A stretch of 64,000 bases of DNA from Haematococcus lacustris (taxonomy: Eukaryota; Chlorophyta; Chlorophyceae; Chlamydomonadales; Haematococcaceae), in assembly GCA_030144725.1 (NCBI GenBank), contig JASKMD010000006.1:7327869-7391868 (forward strand). Direction: 5' to 3'. Under the pieces are notes generated by a model. The model ran no database searches. It saw nothing but the letters and a program-made list of their open reading frames with translations, and was not told where the DNA came from. Position numbers and translations under genes: made by a program. Numbering within the stretch: the first letter of the stretch is position 1; each line of letters opens with the position of its first letter. This document shows positions 10,101 to 18,528 of this stretch, one piece after another.

Positions 10101-11465
10101 CGCTTTAGCCCACCAGACAGCCCTGGCCCAGCGTGTGCTGAGAAGGAGGAGGAGGAGGGGGGTGGCTGTGCTGTGGCTGTGGAGGCGTGTCTAGGAGCGT
10201 GGCTGGAGGGCGGTGGGGCAGAGCTGGGGGGGGGCGGCTGTAGGGCAGGCTGCTGGTGCCTGAGGGGGGGGGAGGGGGGCGGGAGTAAGCTGGCTGGCTG
10301 GCAGTCAGTGACCCGGGAGGGGGCGGCTGTAGCTGGGGCCTGAGCTGCTGGGGGGGCGGCTGTAGGCCGGAGCGGCAGAAGGGGGCCGGCTATAGACCGG
10401 GGCGGTTGAGGTGGTTGGTGGCTGGGCAACAACAGGCGCAGGGGCACCACTGGGGCTAGGAGGGCAGGTGTCAAGATCTGGATAGTCTTGGAAGCTTGAG
10501 GGGTCCTGCCATGGGCATAGGCATGGGCATGCAAGCATGCACCAGGCTGAAAGTGCATGGACTTGCATGCAGGGACCATCGCACAACACGTCACGCAAAG
10601 AGGCATGGGGGGCTCCAGGAATGAAACCCAGTGAGACTCTCTTCTCTGAGACTAGTTTCCTGGAGAGGGTGCCAGGGCGGGAGGGCTTGATGTCATGGCA
10701 GGGTGAAGCAGGGCTGAGTGAGTGATGGGTGCGGAAGGAGAGGGGCCATGAAGGTCTGGGTGCTGTGTGGCTGAGGAGTAGGGGTGGGCAAGAGTAGGGG
10801 TGGCCATGGCGGAGGGGTTGAGTGCCTGGTGCGCACCTGTTGGTAGGAGTAGGAGGGAGTGGCTGGCACGTTTGCAAAGTGAGGACGGGCACGGCCGGCA
10901 GCACTGGGTGCTTTGAGCTGAGTGGGTGCTGCGGGTGATGGCAAACCTGCTTTCTTGGCCTCGAGAGCCTGCAGGCAGGTGGTGCGGCGCGGGTCATGCC
11001 TATGCAGAGCCGGGCAGCGTGGGCAGCACAGCATGCATCGTGGGCAGTGAGATGGTGCAGGATGCAGTACAAGACAGGGAGAAGGACGGCTGTGCCGGCT
11101 GCTCAGGCGCAGATTGAGTTGCGAGCTCACTAGACGCAGTCGTTCTTTGGCAGTTAGCTCCTTCTTGTCCTCAACAGGCGGTACATTCGCAGCTGGGGTG
11201 TCAGGCTTGGCGGCTGCTGGGGTGGTGGCGAACAGGAAAGGCAAGCCAGGTGCTGCCGACGGCTGGGATGTCTGTTGCCTGCTCCCTGCTGCCTGCTTGG
11301 CTCGCTTTTCTGCGTCGTCCTGCGAGTGACATCGCGGTCATGCTAAGCAAAGGCGGCGGGCACCTGCGGGAGGGTACAAACAATGCGGGCACCAACCTTG
11401 CGTTTCTGCAAGAGTGCCTGGAATTTGTCCAGTAAGGCCTGCTCCGCAGCGGTGTACTCCGTCAT
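7200..11465 (-). CDS. RRM RNA-binding protein, multi-exon
   Basis: Exon 1 is 11465-11397 (MTEYTAAEQALLDKFQALL..), exon 2 is 11319-11131, exon 3 is 10968-10837; all join in phase 0. A Pro/Ser-rich exon follows (from about 10479, frame ambiguous; one frame ends with the basic AKRARTAAAP). Low-complexity segments then include a poly-Glu tract at about 9709-9649 and an Ala/Gly- and Gln-rich stretch ending EEAYDTLFVGGL (RNP2) at about 8740. Exon 8034-7954 has GQCFGFVTFK (RNP1). Exon 7786-7664 has DAQHALAEAG..LGGHTLRVARAQG, the RRM C-terminal half. The last exon, 7505-7200, ends SYDNL and stop. The splice joining the RNP2 and RNP1 exons is not clean (it needs a GC donor or an unseen microexon). The N-terminal helix plus C-terminal RRM layout recalls NELF-E, but this is only a suggestion. 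A nuclear role in RNA metabolism is inferred. Confidence 0.75.
8186..8545 (+). repeat. inverted duplicate of RRM-gene exon 3 and its flanking intron
   Basis: The plus strand here repeats, with few mismatches, the minus-strand sequence at 10903-10700. It starts with a copy of the end of exon 3 (the HFANVPATPSYSYQQ coding part) and runs through the splice donor into the following intron. It sits in an intron of the same gene in reverse orientation, so it is non-coding here. It is interrupted by the 8255-8401 insertion. Confidence 0.85.
8255..8401. mobile_element. 130-bp insertion with 17-bp direct flanking repeats
   Basis: CTACTCCTACCAACAGG occurs at 8238-8254 and again at 8385-8401. The matching inverted copy near 10840 has only one, with no insert. 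The intervening 130 bp holds the palindrome CTATATATAG, three CTATGAAA motifs and an A-rich end. This fits insertion of a short non-autonomous element with a 17-bp target duplication. A local duplication is the alternative. Confidence 0.6.
9649..9709. repeat. (TCC)n trinucleotide repeat
   Basis: About twenty CTC/TCC triplets. On the minus strand it reads as poly-Glu after KELLEELLEE in an open frame that may belong to a middle exon of the RRM gene. Exon assignment is uncertain. Confidence 0.8.
10700..10903 (-). repeat. parent copy of the inverted duplication (exon 3 end and intron)
   Basis: Functional partner of the plus-strand copy at 8186-8545. Positions 10903-10837 are coding exon 3 of the RRM gene; the rest is its intron. 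Both copies lie inside one pre-mRNA and could pair. Confidence 0.85.
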
Positions 11466-11711
11466 GTGGAATTGAGAAAATCGCGAGGAAAATCAAGTCC
11501 GGGTCGGTTGGATGGCCTAACGCTGAGCCGTCGATCCAAACGTCTGCACAACGAAGCGTGTCCTGTGACGTGTCGCAAGCTCGAATGCCGAAGAACTCCG
11601 CTCGCCTTAGTCCAACGGTGAGAGCTTCTGTGAGCTGGCAGGCTGAAGAAGCAGCACATACATCCCCTGAGTAATAGCCGGGGCTATGTTGTCTGAAGCC
11701 TGACTCGAGCT

Positions 11712-11759
<48 letters not shown>

Positions 11760-11910
11760 GCAGCAGCAGCAATCAGGGCTGACAAGCCACCTGGCCGCCC
11801 AGTGTCCAACCCTGTGCATCAGCCTCATAACTGCAGTCATCACAGGAGCAGCCTCCCGCCCGCCCGCCCCACAACCTCCCGCCCCGCCCTCCCTCCCTAG
11901 ATCTACGCAC
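11466..11910. promoter_or_regulatory. divergent intergenic region with (CAG)n
   Basis: The start codons of the minus-strand RRM gene (11465) and the plus-strand protease gene (11911) are about 445 bp apart, so this DNA should hold both 5' UTRs and promoters. No TATA box is evident. A CAG microsatellite of about 17 units lies at about 11712-11770, probably in the 5' UTR or promoter of the protease gene. Frames through it are shadows. Confidence 0.5.
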
Positions 11911-12176
11911 ATGAAACCGGCAGGCGCACCCAACTACGCAAGTGCCAAGGCAGTGCCCCGGATGCTCTGCCCTGAACTCCAGGCAACCAGCGAAGCCCCC
12001 TGCCCAGCACACCAGGAAGCCATCAGCAGCTGCCCGCCCCCCTGCGGCCTGATCAACGCTGGCAACACATGCTACCTCAACGCCACGCTGCAGTGCATAG
12101 GCGCTTGCCCGCCCTGCAGCCGCGCCTCCTCCGCCCGTTGAGCTTCGCCACCCATGCAGCATGGCAGCAACTGCTG
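11911..12176 (+). CDS. ubiquitin-specific protease (USP), N-terminal exon, frame broken
   Basis: Begins MKPAGAPNYASAKAVPR. At about 12046-12102 it has PPCGLINAGNTCYLNATLQC, the Cys box of the USP deubiquitinases, with the catalytic Cys in GNTCYLN. Downstream, the frame that fits the family (LPALQPRLLRPLSFATHAA) is one base out of register with the Cys box. A single missing base near 12110 would restore continuity; otherwise the frame stops at 12141. A good GTGAGG donor follows at about 12177. The His and Asp boxes are not seen and may lie in the gap at 12636 or be absent. Either a sequence error or a pseudogene. Confidence 0.65.
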
Positions 12177-12635
12177 GGTGAGGGGCAGGGGGGGGGGGGG
12201 GGGGGCAAGGGGGGTAAGGGGTGGGGAGGGGGGAGGGGGGCAAGGGGTGGGGAGGGGGGAGGGGGGAGGGGAGCAAGGGGTGGGGAGGGGGGAGGGGGGC
12301 AAGGGGTGGGGCAGGGGGGGGTGCCGAGGGTGGGTGTTTGGAGCCCTCCCCGCCAGGCTCTGGCAGTGGGGGGGCTGGTAGAGCCCTGCATGTCTGGGGC
12401 GGGGGGGCGGTCAGGGAGCAGGGGCGGAGCAGGGGGGAGTGATCGGTGCAGCGGAGCCTCCCCCTCCCCTTCCCTTCTCCCCCCCCCCCTATACCCAACC
12501 ACCCCTTTCCACCTTAGCACATCATACGGCAGAGCCCAGCATCTCTTCCCACGCCCCTTCCCCGCCCCCCACTGTCCCCCTCCCTGCTCCTCCCACCGCA
12601 CATCCCGCCAGGCGTAGGCAGTGGCAGGGCAGGTG
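12177..12635. other. G-rich intron-like DNA before the gap
   Basis: Starts as a likely intron with G-runs and GGGGAGGGGG repeats (about 12188-12320). A possible acceptor (CCACCTTAG) lies at about 12519, followed by an open frame starting HIIRQSPASL that enters the gap. No domain was recognised. Confidence 0.4.
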
Positions 12636-13135
12636 NNNNNNNNNNNNNNNNNNNNNNNNNNNNNNNNNNNNNNNNNNNNNNNNNNNNNNNNNNNNNNNNN
12701 NNNNNNNNNNNNNNNNNNNNNNNNNNNNNNNNNNNNNNNNNNNNNNNNNNNNNNNNNNNNNNNNNNNNNNNNNNNNNNNNNNNNNNNNNNNNNNNNNNNN
12801 NNNNNNNNNNNNNNNNNNNNNNNNNNNNNNNNNNNNNNNNNNNNNNNNNNNNNNNNNNNNNNNNNNNNNNNNNNNNNNNNNNNNNNNNNNNNNNNNNNNN
12901 NNNNNNNNNNNNNNNNNNNNNNNNNNNNNNNNNNNNNNNNNNNNNNNNNNNNNNNNNNNNNNNNNNNNNNNNNNNNNNNNNNNNNNNNNNNNNNNNNNNN
13001 NNNNNNNNNNNNNNNNNNNNNNNNNNNNNNNNNNNNNNNNNNNNNNNNNNNNNNNNNNNNNNNNNNNNNNNNNNNNNNNNNNNNNNNNNNNNNNNNNNNN
13101 NNNNNNNNNNNNNNNNNNNNNNNNNNNNNNNNNNN
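12636..13135. other. assembly gap of 500 N
   Basis: Exactly 500 N, a placeholder length. It lies between the protease fragment and the NYN gene, so missing exons of either gene may be here. Confidence 0.99.
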
Positions 13136-14903
13136 ACCTCCCCTGCGCAGGCCCCACCCTGCCGCCCCCCCGGTTGCCCTCCCCGCCCCGCACCCCTTCC
13201 CGCCTACCCCTTCAAGTGTTTATCTTCTGGGACGTGTCTGCCCTCCACCCTGGGTCTCAGGACCCCCGCCTGCTCTCCTCCCACCTGCTCTCCTTTGCTC
13301 GCCAGTACGGCAGCGTGGCTGGGGCATATGCCTACGCTGTGCGCAAGGCCTGGAACTGGGTGCCGCAGGCGTTCCTGCGCTATGTCCGGGGGTCTTTGGC
13401 ATCAGGGGGGAGCAGGGGGGTGGTGGGGCAGGGGGAGGTGGTGTGGCGGTGTATGGTGTGTGGCAGCAGGAAGAGGAGCAGGGCGGAGCTAGCGGCACAT
13501 GTCAGAGTGATGCATCCACAGGTTAGCCAGCAAGGGCAGGGGGAGGGGCAGGGGGAAGGGCAGGGGGAGGGGCAGAGGCAGGGGCAGGGGCAGGGGAGGT
13601 GGGATGGGTCCTCACAACAAGGCATGGGGCACGGTTCCAACCAGGCCATTCAGGGGCAGCAGGCACAAAGAGGGGCTGGGGCGGGTGCCGTCACAGGCCC
13701 TACCACGCCTCAGCGTGGCCTTGCTGCTGGTGGGGTGCGTGGGCTGATGCTGCCTGAGCTGGCCCGCAACAGCTACAAGCGCACGCTGGGCAGGGTCCAT
13801 GAGTACTTCACGGCAGCGGGGCAGCGGCTTGTGCCTCCAGTGGGCCACCAGGTCAGCCTCAAGTACTGCCTGAGCCAGGAGGGCTGGGAGGTGAGGCAGA
13901 GCAAGAATCAGGCAACTGTCAGGGTGGGAGGGGTGGCGGATCTGGGCCATAGATCAGGGTTGCCTTGCAAGAGAGCTGACTCCACAACTCCACTAGTGGC
14001 CTACGACCCTACACACTTATCAAACGCCCCTGCCTCAGTGCCCCTGCCCCAGTGCCCCCTGTCCTTGCCCCTTGTCTCTGCCCCCTTCAGGCACGCATCG
14101 TACAGAACTCAGCTGCAAGTCCCTCTGTGGCCATGGCCAGTGGCATGGGGCGGCTCCTAGACCGCATCCGCCGGGGTGAGCTGGCCTCCCCTGGGGCCAA
14201 CAGCCGCCTGCTGGTCATCCTCTGCTCAGGTGCGGGTAGGGTCACTCAACCACCCTTGTCTCAGGACTGGCCAGCTTCCTGCCAGGCCCTCCTCCTAGCT
14301 GACCTGCTGGCATCCCTTAGCACTGTCCAAGGTTGCGATGACATACTAGGTGGATTAGATGGCCAGCATGGTTTCCAGGACTAGGGCTTGCCAGGGCAGC
14401 TGATGTCGTCATCCTCATCATCACAATCCTTGTTGTCAGCCCACTGCGTTTAACACCCAGCCTGGCTGCAGGTTTGCTTGATGCTGGCATACTATACCTC
14501 GTGTTGGTGGCATGTGCCTAACCAATGACAATTCAAGTATGGACTGCATTTCATCTGAGCCTACAGCCTGCACAGATGCCTGTGCCGTGATGTAAGCCGC
14601 TATGATGACAACGCCCATTGGCCTGCACGACACCCTGCCTGCCTGTCCTGCCTGCGGGCGATGCTTGTAGACGACGAAGAGGGATTGCAGCAGCCGCTGC
14701 TGAGGTTGCGCGGCCTGGGAGGCGCGGCAACTCTGGTTGTGTGCAGCGAGCGCCACCGGCTCCGACAGCCTGACGGTGCCGAAACCCGGTCAGAACGTTT
14801 CCGGGGAGCAGACGCGCTTGCAAGCTGGGAAGTGTTGCGTGAAGGAAGATACGCAGCGCCAGTTGCGCGCAGGGTTCGAAAAAGTGACTGGGTGGGGCGC
14901 TGA
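13136..14903 (+). CDS. NYN-domain putative ribonuclease with C2H2 zinc finger, 5' partial
   Basis: The first visible exon runs from the gap edge to 13890 and has VFIFWDVSALHPGS (13216 on; Asp of the first NYN strand) and YGSVAGAYAYAVRKAWNWVP. A C2H2 finger follows (WRCMVCG..AELAAHVRVMH, C-x2-C-x12-H-x4-H), then a Gln-Gly-Glu repeat (about 13520-13600) and a second conserved block ending LKYCLSQEGWE. Exon 14091-14229 gives ARIVQNSAASP...LLVILC. Joining 14229 to 14671 (intron 14230-14670) reads SDDEEGLQQPL, matching the SDD motif of NYN domains. The stop is at 14903. NYN proteins are PIN-like, metal-dependent RNases; the inserted zinc finger suggests RNA binding. The true start is unknown. Confidence 0.8.
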
Positions 14904-15185
14904 GCAACCTGCAACCCTCCAACGGGAATCGACACCAACCACTGCAGCCAGGGTGTGTCTGAAGATGACTTACGAAGTGGAGCTACTCGACTGGGCATCA
15001 TCCCCTTCCGCTCAGAAGGGTGCTTGAGTGTCGGCATCGCAGGGCATGCACCCAAACCCGTGCAGTGTTGCCTAGGTGTACAGTGGATGCGATGATCACT
15101 TGAGCTAACCTGAGCCACAATATTGTGTTAAATCTTCCACATTCAATTGAGTGTCTGATACACTCAAGCTCACCATACCACAGGT
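14904..15185. other. intergenic DNA before the array
   Basis: 3' flank of the NYN gene and unique DNA to the left of the array. No gene, RNA or repeat is recognised. Confidence 0.6.
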
Positions 15186-15899
15186 ATATGCCTACCCTGT
15201 CGTTGGTAAGCGACAGTTGCATGAAGATCACCAACCCCTTGTTGGGAGCGCCTGCGTTCTGCTGTACATTTGCCCTAGCATATTGACAAGACACTAAAGC
15301 TTCGACAAACCTACAGTGGGAATAACTTGCAAACTGTCAGCGGTGCTGACTTCACCGTGAATGCAGGAAAAACCAACAACTGCGCAGTGCACGACTCGGT
15401 GCGACAGGGAAGGGGGGCGCGGGGTGGGAGGTCAGGAGGTCAATGAGGGAGGATGGCTATTCGAGTCTTCCATAGTTAATTTAGAAGATGCTTCCTGCGA
15501 CTAGGTGCGAACATTCCCTGCGTTACGGGCTGTCGTGGTCCCCCGAGGTGCCGGTCATTGGTGACCTCACACTCGCCCGTACTTCAAGTCGCGCACGCGC
15601 AGAAGCCAAACGCCGATTGCTCTTCACTTGGGCCGATCTAAGCACGACACATCGATCCCGCTAAGATGCCTCTGGAGTCGCTCACCCCGCTGTAGGTATC
15701 CAGCTCACCGCTTGCAGTGCTACTGACTGTAACAGCTATCAAGCAGGCAATATGGCCACATAACGCAGTTCGTAATGATTGCAGTCGCGATTGCCGCGTC
15801 CCGTCCATTGCCTGAAATCATGACGGCGCAGGGACGAGACAGCGCACGGTTTACTCTGCAGCAGAAGGTGCCTGCTCCGCGCTGCCGCCCTGACCGCAG
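15186..15899 (+). promoter_or_regulatory. P1-type 5' region of array copy 1 (exon 1 and intron 1 included)
   Basis: 714 bp of upstream DNA, first exon and first intron that recur almost unchanged only at 26139-26852. It is unrelated to the 5' region of the other copies except for the 35 bp around exon 1 and the last 32 bp of intron 1. Probably the promoter of copy 1. No TATA box is evident. Confidence 0.7.
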
Positions 15900-16999
15900 G
15901 ATGCTGCCGGTGCTGTACCTGGTGACGCTGGCCACCATCCCGCTCACCATCATGTACGCGATCATGGGCCTGCTGTTCTCGCCCATCATCGTGCCAGTGT
16001 GCATCATCATCAAGCACCTCAGCATCGTGCTGTTCTTCCCTCTGGTGTGTGGGAGCAGGCCACCTGGGTGTTGCACATCAGCCTGGCAAAGCAGGCGTGC
16101 CAGCGGTGCAGAGCTTGTGCCCAGAGCTACTGCAGCCGTGCCACCTCATCAGTGCAGTGCTGTTGAAGTAGTCACATCCTCCACTTGGCAGTTGGCAGGT
16201 TGCCAGCCAAGTATGCATCATGCAGCATTGGGATCATGTACATGCCATCTGCCTGTTCTGATGGTGTCCAGCTGGCAAAGCAGCCGTGTCCACCACAACG
16301 CATGAGCCCATCCTTACTACTTCAGACTCAGCCCTGTCAGCGTGCACGCAAACAGCAGCTTGCATCAAGCCTGCATAGAGTCTCGTGACTGAGTCTCACT
16401 GCCACCATGCTGTTGCTGCTGCCATGCTTGTTCACTCCACATGTGCTGCTGCTGCTGCTGCTCTTGTGCAGTACCTGGTGGTGGCTCCTCTCGCCATCCC
16501 AGTGGGCGGCATCCTGGCATTCCTGTTTGAGGCCAAGAAGATTGCCTGCTCCTTCTTCACTGTGCTGACCCCGCTGCTGTGGCCCCTGTGCTTCCTGTGC
16601 ACGTGGATGAGGGCCAGCTGGACAGTCACCAAGGTGGGTTGGATCTGTTGGGTCCTGGGCCTGTGCTGCGCACAGCTCCTGCCTGCAGAGCTGCCTTCCA
16701 CAGTGCCTGCCCTGTTGCCTTCCATGCGCAAGGCTGCTGCCATGCAAAGCCACATCTGTAATGCCAGCTGCATGAAATCTTGCCACCAGCGCATGGTGTT
16801 GGTGTTGCATGCATGCACAGACCAATGTCGCCAGTGTCAGTGCTGGTGGGTGCAATGCAACGGTGCAGCTGCATGCCACATTTGTATTTGTGCACATTGG
16901 CTGCAGGTTCTGGTGACCGACACTATCATGCCCTGGCTGGTGCCTCTCCGCTGGACGTTCATCACTGCCCTCCTGGGCAAGATGACCTTCTTTAGCTGA
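15666..16999 (+). CDS. array copy 1: multi-pass membrane protein, unknown family (141 aa)
   Basis: Exons 15666-15691, 15900-16044, 16472-16633 and 16907-16999, total 426 nt. Exon 1 encodes MPLESLTPL: it ends in phase 2 at the GTAGGT donor, and the single G before ATG in exon 2 completes Leu. Exons 2-4 join in phase 0. Exon 2 (MLPVLYLVTLATIPLTIMYA..) and exon 3 (YLVVAPLAIPVGG.., FEAKKIACSFFTVLTPLLW) give about four hydrophobic segments, near residues 12-32, 36-55, 58-78 and 83-103. Exon 4 (VLVTDTIMPWLVPLRW..) adds a fifth weaker one and ends KMTFFS. No signal peptide or catalytic motif is seen; I do not recognise the family. Leftmost copy, P1 5' region. Intron 3 (16634-16906) has no in-frame stop. 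TGTAA follows 69 nt after the stop codon. Confidence 0.75.
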
Positions 17000-17067
17000 A
17001 GCTGACTACAGTTTGCTGCTGCGGTTGAGCTGCTGCGGTGGCCCTGCTAGCAGCTGTGGAACAACTG

Positions 17068-17072
17068 TGTAA
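17068..17072 (+). terminator. TGTAA polyadenylation signal of array copy 1
   Basis: TGTAA in ACTGTGTAATGTTTG, 69-73 nt after the stop codon. The same motif sits at the same distance in every copy whose 3' end is visible, which supports the position of the gene's 3' end. Confidence 0.7.
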
Positions 17073-18528
17073 TGTTTGTAGATATGATGGTGTTGCCGTT
17101 GGTTTGTGGACATAGAGCGCCTTGTAGGGGTGCGACGGAGAGAGTGAGCGTGTAGAAGTGATAGGAGACGTGACCCATGTGACGTTGACATTCCCTTTGT
17201 TGCAGTGATATAAACAAGTGTAAACCAGTGCTGAGTCAGATGGTGCTCAGTGCCAGTGATGGTGTGCATGACCTGTGCGGCAACACGCCCCGTCCTTGCT
17301 GTATCGCGCCTTGTCACCTGCAAGGTGGAGATGTCAAAGTGGGGTGAACAGGACATAGGGGTTCTCACATACACAACTCCAAGTGGCCATTCTCACTCAA
17401 CCATCTGGCAGAGGAAACCATGGTAAACTCAATGATGCAGGTCAGGTTTAGTTGGGTTGATCAGCAGCAGCAGCTTGCAGGCCAACACTCCCGGCCTCAT
17501 CCTGGGAGCTGTCAAATCACCATGCGGTCATGCAGCTGGTGGCAGCAGCCACAGGTGTAGCCACCCTGCCCATCACGTCAGTCTGTCTGTGTGCATTGCA
17601 TACCCCTAAATACATGTCGCCCGCCACATGTACTCTTTTCTTGCCGTGCCGTGCTTGCCTTTTTGCTTGCCGCCTGCCAATGTATGAGACTGGCTAGGTT
17701 ACTGCATGTAGCTTTTGCGGACAAGGACAGCTAGTTTGACTGTGGTTCAGCTGACTGCATACAGTCGATGCACATGCTGCCATGGAGAGGTGTACTGCTT
17801 CACCCCAGTGCTACATGTCAGCGTGGTCCTCGAGGATCAAGAAGCCTGAAGTGACTGAGATTTAGTCATCATTAGTCGGGCTTCTTGTGTCGCCGCCGTT
17901 GCCATTGCTGCTGCCATATCTGTTGCTGCTGCTGCTACCGCTGCCACCCTAAACGCCAAGCCAGCTTCAGCTGCTCAGCATGCTGGCTAGGGTGTTAGTG
18001 GGAGATGTGGGGACGCAGCCATGCAAACCTGCATACTGCTCAGGGATGTAGCGCACGCAGCTTTGGCAACTAGTGGCACTAGCCCTGACATGTGACATCG
18101 CCGAGCTGGCGGCGCAGACCAGGCAACTGTCCACAGTTCTCTACAAACCCATGCGCGTTGCCCCGCCCAGCTTGCCGCACATTGCTGCTAGCATTGCAGT
18201 GATGACCACGACCCTGTGGACCTGCGTGTCGAGGCCCCGAATGCTGGAGATGAGCTGGCCACCGCGGTCAGTCGCGTTGGTGTGTCACGAGCTGCACTGG
18301 CTGCATTCACAATTGCGCCACTGCTGCGACGTGGCTGGAAGGCTGTCGTGTCGTGTCACCCTCGCAGGCAGTTGCCGGCGTCACACGCTCACTATCGCAC
18401 GTGCTCAAACCGCCCTGGCCTCACACAGCTCACACCTGTCCCCCTCGTAAGCTTGTGCAGCTCTCCGTTCTATCAGATCATTCCTTGCTCTCGCCGTACT
18501 ACCACCTCCGTTCGAGCAAATCAGCAAG
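17073..18528 (+). other. P2-type short spacer between copies 1 and 2 (representative)
   Basis: About 1.45 kb of DNA repeated in every P2 unit. It contains TATAAA, CAGCAG runs, a GCTGCTGCT microsatellite (about 17905-17945) and a long open frame (18216-18629) without an ATG start that overlaps exon 1 in another frame. No domain is recognised. It should hold the promoter and 5' UTR of the next copy, perhaps with non-coding exons (a CTCGTAAGC donor lies at about 18446). Confidence 0.5.
17209..17214 (+). promoter_or_regulatory. TATAAA box in the spacer (repeated in most units)
   Basis: TGCAGTGATATAAACAAGTG, about 210 nt after the stop codon of the preceding copy. TATAAA is kept in nearly all spacers but is degraded to GATAAAAAC after copy 6 (about 31021). 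It is a candidate start for the next unit's transcript, about 1.3 kb before exon 1. Weak evidence. Confidence 0.3.

Noticed and set aside
12439..14160. Single gene fusing the USP Cys box and the NYN domain
   Set aside because: The frame only connects through Ns; no known architecture supports it and the gap length is arbitrary.
15775..16305. 176-codon frame (MIAVAIAASRP...) as the true start of copy 1
   Set aside because: It reads through the conserved intron 1 acceptor and the exon 2 donor; it cannot exist in P2 copies, which have a stop there. Kept only as a possible intron-retention form.
16337..16897. 186-codon minus-strand frame recurring in most array units
   Set aside because: Exact antisense of exon 3 and intron 3 of the array gene; ends and interruptions vary between copies with no independent signals.
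18073..18450. 125-codon frame starting MALALTCDIAEL in P2 spacers
   Set aside because: Starts at GTG and is interrupted by TGA in copies 8, 9 and 17, so it is not conserved as coding.
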